Below, in pieces: positions 1 to 5,098 of a stretch of DNA of 7,556 bases. Every line of letters starts with the position of its first letter. The first letter of the stretch is position 1. Source of the DNA: Desulfuromonadaceae bacterium GWB2_53_15 (GTDB lineage: Bacteria; Desulfobacterota; Desulfuromonadia; Geobacterales; Pseudopelobacteraceae); NCBI GenBank assembly GCA_001824455.1, contig MHXL01000101.1, positions 1 through 7,556 of the forward strand. The letters are read 5' to 3'. Below the pieces are notes generated by a model, which was given only the letters and a program-made list of their open reading frames with translations, had not been told where the DNA came from and did no database searches. The position numbers and the translations under genes are program-made.

Positions 1-355
1 TGGCTTCATAAAAAACCGTTCCCGGCTCAAGGCTCACGGCGGTGTGATAGACACCATGGGGGATATCGACGGCCAGATTGCCGCTCTGGCGGGACAGGAT
101 CACCGTCTGCAGCACGTCGCCGCTGTCGGAAAAGGTGAGGACACCCAGGCGACCGCTCATCAGGATAAAGGCCTCATCTTTTTCCGGGTCCAGGTGACGA
201 TGGGGGCAGATATAAGAGGGAGGCTCGATTGCGTTCAGCAGGCGATGACAGCGGGAGTCATCAGCAGGGTGAATATTGTAGTTCTTTCGCAGGCGAGGCG
301 ACAACCTCGCCTGCTCGGTGACCTGGCGCAGGAGATCCTGGGTAACCAGTTTCAT
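1..355 (-). CDS. WbuC-type cupin metalloprotein (C-terminus cut by window edge)
   Basis: The gene starts at the ATG at 355 and runs off the left edge after 118 codons with no stop, so the C-terminus is missing. The visible protein has an N-terminal helix, then R-K-N-Y-N-I-H (residues 23-29), then the cupin core PHRHLDPEKDE (51-61), a beta-rich stretch and IPHGVYHT (98-105). H52, H54, E61 and H100 or H104 are the likely metal ligands. The order 'NYN-H, D..CHR..NA, P..Y.CPHRH' matches my memory of the WbuC cupin-fold family, often near polysaccharide genes but also found alone; the biochemical role is not established. The start is one base after the stop of the VOC gene (TGA-C-ATG) and has only a weak upstream GGA, which suggests translational coupling. 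A sugar-nucleotide isomerase-like cupin is the alternative. Confidence 0.8.
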   Translation of the reverse strand, partial: MKLVTQDLLRQVTEQARLSPRLRKNYNIHPADDSRCHRLLNAIEPPSYICPHRHLDPEKDEAFILMSGRLGVLTFSDSGDVLQTVILSRQSGNLAVDIPHGVYHTAVSLEPGTVFYEA

Positions 356-356
356 G

Positions 357-710
357 TCAGCGGTCCACAATGGCGAACTGGTTGCCATCAAAGTCGGCGA
401 TTACCGCCATCTTGCCCCAGGGGCTGGGCTCCAGCGGTTCAACAAACTTCACTCCGGCGGCCTGCAGGCTCTCGCACAGCGTATCGATCTGCTCCACCTT
501 CAAGGTAATGGCGGTATGCCTCCCCACCAGCTTGCGGGCGTCATCACTCAGAGCCAGGGCAACGCCCATGGTGACAGGCGCACCGGGGAAGAACTCCATC
601 AGCATCTCGGACTGACCGGCCACGGGGAACTGCAACAGATCAACATAAAATGACTTGGCCTTGGCCAGATCGGTCACGAACACCACGATATTTTTCATTG
701 AAACGTTCAT
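357..710 (-). CDS. VOC-fold (glyoxalase/bleomycin-resistance-like) protein
   Basis: A 117-residue protein with one vicinal-oxygen-chelate unit. It opens with the strand KNIVVFVTD and helix A-K-A-K-S-F-Y typical of the fold. It ends in a second half containing AAGVKFVEP and the diagnostic WGKMAVIADFDGNQFAIVD (residues 98-116). The reading frame is open upstream to an ATG at 839, but that extension crosses the stop of hemE and the CGTGC repeats and is not credible. The ATG at 710 has a GGAG six bases upstream (TGGAGTCAAAATG), so I place the start there; the ATG at 698 is a weaker alternative. The usual first metal-ligand position just after the N-terminus is Asn/Val-rich rather than His, so catalytic activity is uncertain and a binding role is possible. 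It is followed with a one-base gap by the cupin gene. The substrate cannot be inferred. Confidence 0.85.
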   Translation of the reverse strand: MNVSMKNIVVFVTDLAKAKSFYVDLLQFPVAGQSEMLMEFFPGAPVTMGVALALSDDARKLVGRHTAITLKVEQIDTLCESLQAAGVKFVEPLEPSPWGKMAVIADFDGNQFAIVDR

Positions 711-725
711 TTTGACTCCATTTAT

Positions 726-808
726 CGTGCGGCGTGCATAAAAAATCGTGCGGACGTGCGACGTGCTACGTGCTGAAAAACCGCACGTCGCACGCTGAAC
801 GCAGCACG
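726..808. repeat. palindromic cluster of CGTGC/GCACG pentamers
   Basis: Six CGTGC pentamers (starting at 726, 733, 747, 755, 762 and 769) are followed by three in the opposite orientation (GCACG at 783, 790 and 804). Within it 755-766 and 783-794 form a perfect 12-bp inverted repeat. A competing pairing joins 747-753 with 781-787 and is followed on the minus strand by A and then six T (745-740). It fills the hemE-VOC gap. I recall similar GTGCGACGTGC blocks scattered in Geobacter-type genomes, but that is unverified. Confidence 0.75.
740..787 (-). terminator. possible intrinsic terminator or attenuator after hemE
   Basis: Read on the minus strand, the 7-bp arm CGTGCGG (787-781) can pair with CCGCACG (753-747), followed at once by A and TTTTTT (745-740). 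This is a G+C stem plus U-tract. The loop is long (27 nt) and the competing 12-bp hairpin at 755-794 would trap part of it, so termination may be partial and leave read-through into the VOC and cupin genes, which have no other obvious promoter. Confidence 0.4.
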
Positions 809-811
809 GAA

Positions 812-1834
812 TTATTTCTGCGACAGGCGATGCACGCAATCTACCATGAATCTAGCATTCTCCGGCGGAACCGTCGGCAGGATGCCATGCCCGAGATTAA
901 AGATATGGCCCGGCCGGCCGGCGTTCTCCTCCAGCACCCGCTTTACCTCGCGTTCGATAATCGCCTGCGGGGCATACAGCACGGTCGGGTCAAGGTTGCC
1001 CTGCACCGCCATGTCAGGACCAAGCACGTTGCGCGCGCTGGACAGATTGACATGCCAGTCAAGCCCCATCACATCGCCGCCGGCCTTTTTGACCGTCTCC
1101 AGCATGGTGCCGGCGCCCTTGACGAAGTGGATCACTGGCGTCTCCATCCGGTTCAGCCCATTTATCAACCGGGTTGTGTAGGGAAGCACATAGGCTTCGT
1201 AATCGGCTGGAGAAAGGATACCGCCCCAGGTGTCGAAGATCTGGATGCACTGCGCCCCGGCCTTGATCTGGGCGTTCAGGTATTCCATGCTCATCATGGT
1301 AATCTTTTCCATCAGGGCCGCATAAACCGCAGGCGCGGTGTACATCATGCGCTTGATCTGGGCAAAATCCTTGCTGCCCTTGCCCTCCACCATATAGCAG
1401 GCCAGGGTAAAGGGTGCGCCGCCGAAACCGATCAGCGGCACCTTGGAAGCCAGCTCACGGCGCAGGATCTTGAGTGTTTCCAGAACGTAGGGCACATCCT
1501 GCTCCATCTCGGGGATACGCAGCTTCTCCACGTCAGCCATCGATCTGATCGGATTTTCAAAGACCGGGCCGGGAACAAAGTCCAGTTTCATCCCCATCGG
1601 CTCCACCGGGGTCAGGATATCGGAAAACAGGATCGCGGCATCCACACCCAGAATGTCCACCGGCTGAATGGTGACCTCGGCGGCCAACTCCGGTGTCTTG
1701 CACAATTCAAGGAAGGTGCACTTGGAACGGACCGCCATGTATTCGGGCAGGTAGCGGCCCGCCTGGCGCATCAGCCAGACCGGCGTACGGTCAACCGGCT
1801 TTCCCCAGCATGCATCTAAAAAGCGTGTATTCAT
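812..1834 (-). CDS. hemE: uroporphyrinogen decarboxylase
   Basis: A 340-residue cytosolic enzyme, normal length for the family. It removes the four acetate carboxyl groups of uroporphyrinogen III to give coproporphyrinogen III in haem synthesis. The family signature near the N-terminus is clear: RTPVWLMRQAGRYLPEY (residues 16-32), with R23 and R27 matching the substrate-binding arginines. Other expected residues are D72 in AILFSDIL, Y147 in TLACYMVEGKGSKDF, and H316 in FNLGHGILPTVPPEN. At the position of the family's active-site serine there is T202 (QIFDTWGG), a conservative change. The start at 1834 is supported by GGAG five bases upstream (GGAGATGATATG) and by alignment with typical HemE N-termini (NTRFLDAC). 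A near-consensus promoter lies upstream, consistent with the haem demand of a cytochrome-rich bacterium. Assignment is essentially certain. Confidence 0.98.
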   Translation of the reverse strand: MNTRFLDACWGKPVDRTPVWLMRQAGRYLPEYMAVRSKCTFLELCKTPELAAEVTIQPVDILGVDAAILFSDILTPVEPMGMKLDFVPGPVFENPIRSMADVEKLRIPEMEQDVPYVLETLKILRRELASKVPLIGFGGAPFTLACYMVEGKGSKDFAQIKRMMYTAPAVYAALMEKITMMSMEYLNAQIKAGAQCIQIFDTWGGILSPADYEAYVLPYTTRLINGLNRMETPVIHFVKGAGTMLETVKKAGGDVMGLDWHVNLSSARNVLGPDMAVQGNLDPTVLYAPQAIIEREVKRVLEENAGRPGHIFNLGHGILPTVPPENARFMVDCVHRLSQK

Positions 1835-1885
1835 ATCATCTCCAATACGGTGTTATCTGAATTAAAATCAGTAGAAAGAACTGAA

Positions 1886-1915
1886 ATTGTAGTGCCTGAT
1901 CACGTAAAATGTCAA
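1886..1915 (-). promoter_or_regulatory. sigma-70 promoter for hemE
   Basis: On the minus strand TTGACA (1915-1910) and TACAAT (1891-1886) are separated by 18 bases. The -35 is a perfect consensus match and the -10 matches at five of six positions. A start site near 1879 would give a leader of about 45 nt before the hemE ATG at 1834. It lies just past the stop of the TPR gene (1929), so hemE can be expressed independently of the S4-TPR pair. Confidence 0.8.
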
Positions 1916-1928
1916 ATCTTTTGAGGAC

Positions 1929-2810
1929 TCAGCGGGAACAGAACATAACCATCAGCGTGCCTGCCGCGCTGCCGGGGGTGGGTCCGCTGAACCCGTTCTC
2001 TGCCGCTTCAGGACTGCTGGCGCCGGCAGCTGAAACCCAAAACCGCTCCAGCATGCGGAACTGCCGGGAATTGCAGTTCAGTTCGAGATGCTGCAGCATG
2101 GCTTCCTGTCCCGCATCCGCTGCGGAAGGCTGCGGATCCTCCCGGCGCACCCAGACTCGCACCGTATCCTTGGAGATGCGCTCGATACGCTGCTTATCGT
2201 AAAACTGGCGTGTGGACAGCGGCACCCAGTTGACACCCCGCTTTTCGATCAGCTCCACATCCTGGAGCCGGGAACAGGCCACGCTGCTGCCACCCTTGCA
2301 GGCTGTCTTGAAATCATCTTTGGACTGGCGATATTGTTCCTGCGAGAAATAGGCCTCTCCGCGCTGATAAAGAAGCGTGGTCACCAGTTTGGCGGACTCG
2401 CCGGGATCCGTCTTGCGACGAGAACCCTTTTTCAGTTTTTTGTCCCTGTTGCCCGGACGATAGCGCTGAATGGCCTGATCGAACAGGGTCAGGGACTTGC
2501 GAAAATCCCGCTCGGCATCCTGTGGATTGCTCAGAATGCGATGGTATTTGGCCCGCTCGGCATACGCCAGCCCCTCTTCGGGCAGAATATCGATGGCCTT
2601 GCCGGCCTCGCGGATCGCCCCCTCGTAATCGTTTGCAAAGGCCCGGTCATAGGATTTAAGCAACTGTTGGGAGTAATTCTTAAATTGCAGACGGTACTCT
2701 TCCCAGGGATCAGCCGGCACCTCCAGATCATAGGCCGCCTGGCACAGCGGCGCCATGTGGAACAGCAGGGCCAGCAGCATCAACGCCGCAACAAGCTGCC
2801 TGTTGTTCAT
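1929..2810 (-). CDS. secreted TPR protein with C-terminal adhesin-E-like domain
   Basis: A 293-residue protein. Residues 1-26 form a classic signal peptide (N-N-R-Q, then hydrophobic LVAALMLLALLFHMAPL, with probable cleavage after CQA), so it is exported, probably to the periplasm or cell surface. Residues of about 45-180 hold TPR-like helix pairs, including DYEGAIREAGKAIDILPEEGLAYAERA (split here at 62-88) and LLYQRGEAYFSQEQYRQSKDDFKTAC, interrupted by a basic linker rich in Lys and Arg (about 124-133). The C-terminal ~100 residues (NWVPLS, YYD-like FYDKQRIERI, VRVWVR, LELNCNSRQFRMLE, final C) follow the pattern of the surface-adhesin protein E-like family, with two Cys that may form a disulphide. 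The start overlaps the S4 gene stop as ATGA, with GGAG nine bases upstream. Function is unknown; envelope scaffolding is the best inference. Confidence 0.85.
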   Translation of the reverse strand: MNNRQLVAALMLLALLFHMAPLCQAAYDLEVPADPWEEYRLQFKNYSQQLLKSYDRAFANDYEGAIREAGKAIDILPEEGLAYAERAKYHRILSNPQDAERDFRKSLTLFDQAIQRYRPGNRDKKLKKGSRRKTDPGESAKLVTTLLYQRGEAYFSQEQYRQSKDDFKTACKGGSSVACSRLQDVELIEKRGVNWVPLSTRQFYDKQRIERISKDTVRVWVRREDPQPSAADAGQEAMLQHLELNCNSRQFRMLERFWVSAAGASSPEAAENGFSGPTPGSAAGTLMVMFCSR

Positions 2811-3019
2811 GCCGAACGCTCCACGCTAAAGACACGCCCGGCCAGCAGCACCCGGTCGCCGGGATAGAGCTTGCGGCCGCGCCGCAGTTCCACCGCACCG
2901 TTCACCATCACCTGACCTTCGGAAATGATCAGTTTTGCCTCGCCACCGGAACCGACCGCGTTGACTCCCTTGAGAAAGCTGTCCAGCTTGATGTACTCAG
3001 TTACTATGCCAAAAGTCAT
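2807..3019 (-). CDS. small S4-domain RNA-binding protein (YbcJ-like)
   Basis: A 70-residue protein that is almost entirely one S4 RNA-binding fold: EYIKLDSFLK, GSGGEAKLIISEGQVMVNG and R-R-G-R-K-L-Y-P-G-D. This gives the usual order of the YbcJ/YaaA-type single-domain S4 family, which binds structured RNA, often ribosome-associated. Two starts are possible. The ATG at 3028 has AAGGA directly abutting it, too close to act as its ribosome-binding site. The same AAGGA lies nine bases before the ATG at 3019, so I prefer 3019 (MTFGIVTEYIK); the longer form would add only three residues. The stop overlaps the start of the TPR gene by four bases, so the two are translationally coupled. The functional link between an RNA-binding protein and an exported TPR protein is not obvious. 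Confidence 0.88.
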   Translation of the reverse strand: MTFGIVTEYIKLDSFLKGVNAVGSGGEAKLIISEGQVMVNGAVELRRGRKLYPGDRVLLAGRVFSVERSA

Positions 3020-3095
3020 GCTCACCATTCCTTTACAAGCCTACTATAATGATTTTGCGGAACATTAATGTAACATGGCCCTGCCGGGGTACACA

Positions 3096-3130
3096 AGAAA
3101 AAGGCTGTACGGCACACTTGCCATACAGCC
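3096..3130 (-). terminator. intrinsic terminator after the 3860-3212 gene pair
   Basis: On the minus strand an 11-bp stem GGCTGTATGGC / GCCGTACAGCC (3130-3120 with 3113-3103, one T-G wobble) closes a six-base loop AAGTGT and is followed by TTTTTCTT. This is a textbook Rho-independent terminator about 80 bases past the stop at 3212. It also insulates the S4 gene, which begins at 3019. The opposite strand has only a broken T-rich tail, so it is mainly a minus-strand terminator. Confidence 0.88.
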
Positions 3131-3211
3131 TCTTTCTACCTCTTTAATGATATCTGCCTGGGAAGATTTATGTATCAGGGGTATCCTTCATAGGCAAGCA
3201 TCGATTCCTTG

Positions 3212-3460
3212 TCAGGCCCTTATGTCCCATTGCGGCGGTATTGACTGGCCGCAGGTGGGACAGGTAACCTCGAACAGGGTAAAGGGATTGCCGTCAATCT
3301 CCACATCCGCCGGACGCACCATTGTTTTCAGCAATTCGCCCAGGCCAAGCTCCTGACCGCAGCAGACCGGCTTCATTTGCCGAACAATAGTGCCCTTGAA
3401 GACCGCCTCGTAATTCCTCAACACAAACAGCTTGCGCTGTATCTCTTCGATGGGTTGCAT
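3212..3460 (-). CDS. small Cys-containing (possible zinc ribbon) hypothetical protein
   Basis: An 82-residue protein I do not recognise. It begins MQPIEEIQRKLFVLRNYEAVFKG in charged helical style (residues 1-23). It then carries a Cys pair in KPVCCGQELG (about 31-40) and a CPTCGQSIPP knuckle near the C-terminus (about 68-77). C-C-G and C-P-T-C-G could together bind one zinc ion as a ribbon. The frame stays open upstream to 3703, but that part overlaps the neighbouring gene in another frame. The ATG at 3460 is fixed by a strong GGAGG four bases upstream (GGAGGGAAGATG). It follows the lipoprotein-like gene by 19 bases and is ended by the terminator at 3096-3130. A small regulator or adaptor is possible, but no function is supported. 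Confidence 0.78.
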   Translation of the reverse strand: MQPIEEIQRKLFVLRNYEAVFKGTIVRQMKPVCCGQELGLGELLKTMVRPADVEIDGNPFTLFEVTCPTCGQSIPPQWDIRA

Positions 3461-3479
3461 CTTCCCTCCAATTGTCCGT

Positions 3480-3860
3480 TCAGACAGGCTGTTGCTGGTG
3501 AGGTCTTCCGTTGCTTTCCATCTGATACGAGGTAGCGTACACAACCTCTTGTGACAGGCCATCCATAAACTGAATATTGATATTTTTGAGATACCGCCCC
3601 AGATTCCAGCCATTGCAATAGCTGAACCGCACCAGCAGATCCGTAGAAGTCGGTGTTTTCGGGGGGTTATCCCCAATGTGCAGACCCATGTCCCGCAACT
3701 CATTCACCATGAAACTGCGCAGGTTGCAAATATCCTCGTTTTGAGGCTCGATATAGGCGGTTTTATACCGAGAGAGATCGGTAGTTGCTTCATTAACTGA
3801 ATTGGTTCCACAGCAATCAACAAGAATACTGCAGCGAACAATCATGCTTAACAAGCTCAT
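3480..3860 (-). CDS. small exported, lipoprotein-like hypothetical protein
   Basis: A 126-residue protein starting at the ATG at 3860, with AGAGG about nine bases upstream. The longer frame to 3926 crosses the hairpin at 3910-3927 and lacks a ribosome-binding site. Residues 1-20 look like a short export signal (MSLLSMIVRCSILVDCCG). The hydrophobic stretch ends at L-V-D-C-C; Asp before the Cys is not a good lipobox, so lipidation is doubtful. The mature part has alpha/beta character: YKTAYIEPQ, a helix RSFMVNELRDMGLHIG, TDLLVRFSYCNGWN, LGRYLKNINIQFMDG and EVVYATSYQM. This resembles DUF4136-like periplasmic lipoproteins, in which a 'yktvyv ... L..G ... aDllv.y' pattern recurs, but the match is only by eye. 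Extra Cys residues (around 42 and 82) could form a disulphide in the periplasm. Confidence 0.65.
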   Translation of the reverse strand: MSLLSMIVRCSILVDCCGTNSVNEATTDLSRYKTAYIEPQNEDICNLRSFMVNELRDMGLHIGDNPPKTPTSTDLLVRFSYCNGWNLGRYLKNINIQFMDGLSQEVVYATSYQMESNGRPHQQQPV

Positions 3861-3909
3861 GCCTGAATACCTCTGCCGGCGGCATTGCAATTCTGAACTG
3901 CCGGTTTTT

Positions 3910-3927
3910 GATGACCCCAGGGTCATC
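3910..3927. repeat. perfect 8-bp inverted repeat after the response-regulator gene
   Basis: GATGACCC and GGGTCATC are separated by two bases. The element starts ten bases beyond the stop codon of the response-regulator gene (3937) and ends 50 bases before the lipoprotein-like gene start. On the minus strand it is followed by AAAAACC and not by a T-tract, so it is not a standard intrinsic terminator. It could be an operator for the downstream pair or an mRNA-stabilising hairpin. Confidence 0.6.
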
Positions 3928-3936
3928 CCTGCTTGT

Positions 3937-4671
3937 TCACGACTGCAAAGCAGCCTGAATCGTGTTCACAAGGATGGTCTGGTTGAGCGGCTTAACAAGT
4001 AATTTGACATTTTCTTCACCTTCCATATGCTTGAGGACATCGGAAGGATAACCGCTGATAAACACGGCCGGCAAGCCAGGCCTGAGCTTACGCAACTGTT
4101 CATAAACCTCCCTGCCGTTCATCTTCGGCATAACAACATCCGACACGAGCAGATCAATAGAATCCTGATTTTCGCGGAATGCCGAGATGGCCTCCATTCC
4201 GTTTTCCGCGCTAAAAACCCGATAATCGGCGCTTTCCAGCATATGCGTTACAACGTCGCGCACATCATCGTCGTCATCGACCAGCAAGATTCCCACACGG
4301 TTCTGTTGGGAAACCTCCTCCCAACCCTGCAAATGCTGCGGCACAGGCGTCGGAGCTTCTTCAGTCTGTGTGCGCCCAAAATCAGGTGACATTTCAGCTT
4401 CCACCCTGTTCGCAGCAGCAAGCGCATAGGCAAATTCACCACAAGGTTCCAGATGGCCGCGCATCAGCAACCTGACAAAACCATGGCTGAATTCCTTGGG
4501 AGAAAAACCGATATGCTTACACTCGGCCTGCAACCACGAAACATCAATAGTCCGATCCTGGCGATTATTGCTGCGCAACACGGTTAAAATGGATTTTTCA
4601 ACCGGGTTGAGCTCATTTCCAATATCGGGCGCCAGATTGAGCATATGGAGCGAACGTTCTGCCTGATGCAT
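3937..4671 (-). CDS. orphan response regulator: winged-helix-like N-terminus plus REC domain
   Basis: A 244-residue cytosolic protein with its receiver domain at the C-terminus (residues about 127-244). The phosphorylation site is complete: acidic D132-D133 in LLVDDDDDVRD, phospho-acceptor D178 in VSDVVMPKMNG, S206 in VFISGYP, and K227 in LVKPLN. The sequence style (MPKMNGREVYEQL, ISGYPSDVL) resembles the receivers fused to hybrid histidine kinases. Residues 22-88 (NPVEKSILTVL, SWLQAECKHIG, EFSHGFVRLLMRGHLEP, FAYALA) read as three helices plus a wing and may be a DNA-binding or protein-binding winged helix. That is inference. A Pro/Glu-rich linker joins the two halves. The ATG at 4671 has AGAGGT six bases upstream; the frame extends to 4761 but without such a site. 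No kinase gene is adjacent. The inverted order (output first, REC last) is unusual. Confidence 0.85.
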   Translation of the reverse strand: MHQAERSLHMLNLAPDIGNELNPVEKSILTVLRSNNRQDRTIDVSWLQAECKHIGFSPKEFSHGFVRLLMRGHLEPCGEFAYALAAANRVEAEMSPDFGRTQTEEAPTPVPQHLQGWEEVSQQNRVGILLVDDDDDVRDVVTHMLESADYRVFSAENGMEAISAFRENQDSIDLLVSDVVMPKMNGREVYEQLRKLRPGLPAVFISGYPSDVLKHMEGEENVKLLVKPLNQTILVNTIQAALQS

Positions 4672-4872
4672 GGCTTCACCTCTTCGTACCTGTAACTGTT
4701 TAGCATTTACACAATCCCAATACACAGATAATGCCAAGTGTCCGTTTAAATATTTGTTCACTGTTACATCAGCTAGTTACACAGGCCAAAACGCATCAGC
4801 AGGATAGTGAAGGGCAGCGCAGACAGGTATGTTGAGTGGAAAGATTCTTTACACCCGGCAACATAAAATCAG

Positions 4873-4901
4873 CGCAAACCCAGCCAGTGCGTGGCTTTGC
4901 G
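4873..4901. repeat. imperfect hairpin in the intergenic region
   Basis: CGCAAA (4873-4878) pairs with TTTGCG (4896-4901), and inside this GCCA (4883-4886) pairs with TGGC (4892-4895) around a five-base GTGCG loop, leaving a four-base CCCA bulge on one side. There is no T-tract on either strand. It lies four bases from the TTTACA motif cluster. Possible roles are a small structured RNA, a protein-binding site or a recombination site; none is proven. Confidence 0.45.
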
Positions 4902-4905
4902 GTTC

Positions 4906-4933
4906 ATTGTAAAGTTTATTTACAGTTTACAAT
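4906..4933. promoter_or_regulatory. putative operator: TGTAAA/TTTACA motif cluster
   Basis: ATTGTAAA (4906-4913) and TTTACAAT (4926-4933) are perfect inverted arms 12 bases apart. Between them is a further TTTACA (4919-4924), which also pairs with TGTAAA (4908-4913) across five bases. Three copies of one hexamer in 28 bases with twofold symmetry suggest a dimeric repressor or other DNA-binding protein site. The regulator is unknown; the nearest downstream gene is the response regulator at 4671. Confidence 0.45.
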
Positions 4934-5010
4934 TACAGCAAATCGAGTTTGAAGGTGCCTTGCGGAACGGCAAAGATTTTACAGGTGGGAAAAACAGGTT
5001 TGATAAACAA

Positions 5011-5047
5011 GGACAGGAGGGGTTACGGTTTTAACTGCGGCAAATCT
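5011..5047 (+). repeat. 37-bp direct repeat, left copy, flanking the ATPase gene
   Basis: The copy begins GGACAGGAGGGGTTACGG and continues to CTGCGGCAAATCT. It matches 6491-6527 at 34 of 37 positions in the same orientation, and the copies are 1480 bases apart. This copy lacks the palindromic left half seen next to the right copy. It lies 52 bases beyond the ATPase stop codon. Confidence 0.9.
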
Positions 5048-5098
5048 TAGGTCCTTGGTTGGGTTCTCTCAACTCAAGAGGAGGAAAACACCCGGATC

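Larger units (their letters stand above)
4672..5098. other. gene-poor intergenic region with structured DNA
   Basis: No coding region is supported here. The only short frame with a start (4829-4912 plus, 27 codons) lacks a ribosome-binding site and any recognisable content. The stretch holds a hairpin (4873-4901), TGTAAA/TTTACA motifs (4906-4933) and one copy of the 37-bp direct repeat (5011-5047). The leader of the response-regulator gene is in the lower part, but I cannot point to a convincing -35/-10 pair for it. Confidence 0.6.

Noticed and set aside
44..508. Plus-strand frame of 154 codons at the left edge
   Set aside because: It lies opposite the cupin and VOC genes, whose motifs are clear on the minus strand.
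711..839. Longer N-terminus of the VOC protein from the ATG at 839
   Set aside because: The extension overlaps the end of hemE and the CGTGC repeats and has no ribosome-binding site; the start at 710 has a good one.
734..1819. Long plus-strand frame (361 codons) opposite hemE
   Set aside because: It is the antisense shadow of hemE; the translation is rich in His, Gln and Arg, has no recognisable domain and lacks a ribosome-binding site.
2088..2867. Plus-strand frame of 259 codons opposite the TPR gene
   Set aside because: It is antisense to a protein with a signal peptide and TPR helices, and its own sequence shows no family features.
4690..4760. Sigma-54 promoter (TTGGCA near 4741) for the response regulator
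   Set aside because: The required GC of the -12 element is absent at the right spacing.
4829..4912. 27-codon plus-strand ORF in the intergenic region
   Set aside because: It has no proper ribosome-binding site and no recognisable content, and it runs through the hairpin and the TTTACA cluster.
4906..4933. Biotin repressor (BirA) operator
   Set aside because: The TTGTAAA/TTTACAA arms fit, but the CC/GG flanks are missing and the gap between arms is 12 bases instead of about 18, and no biotin gene is near.
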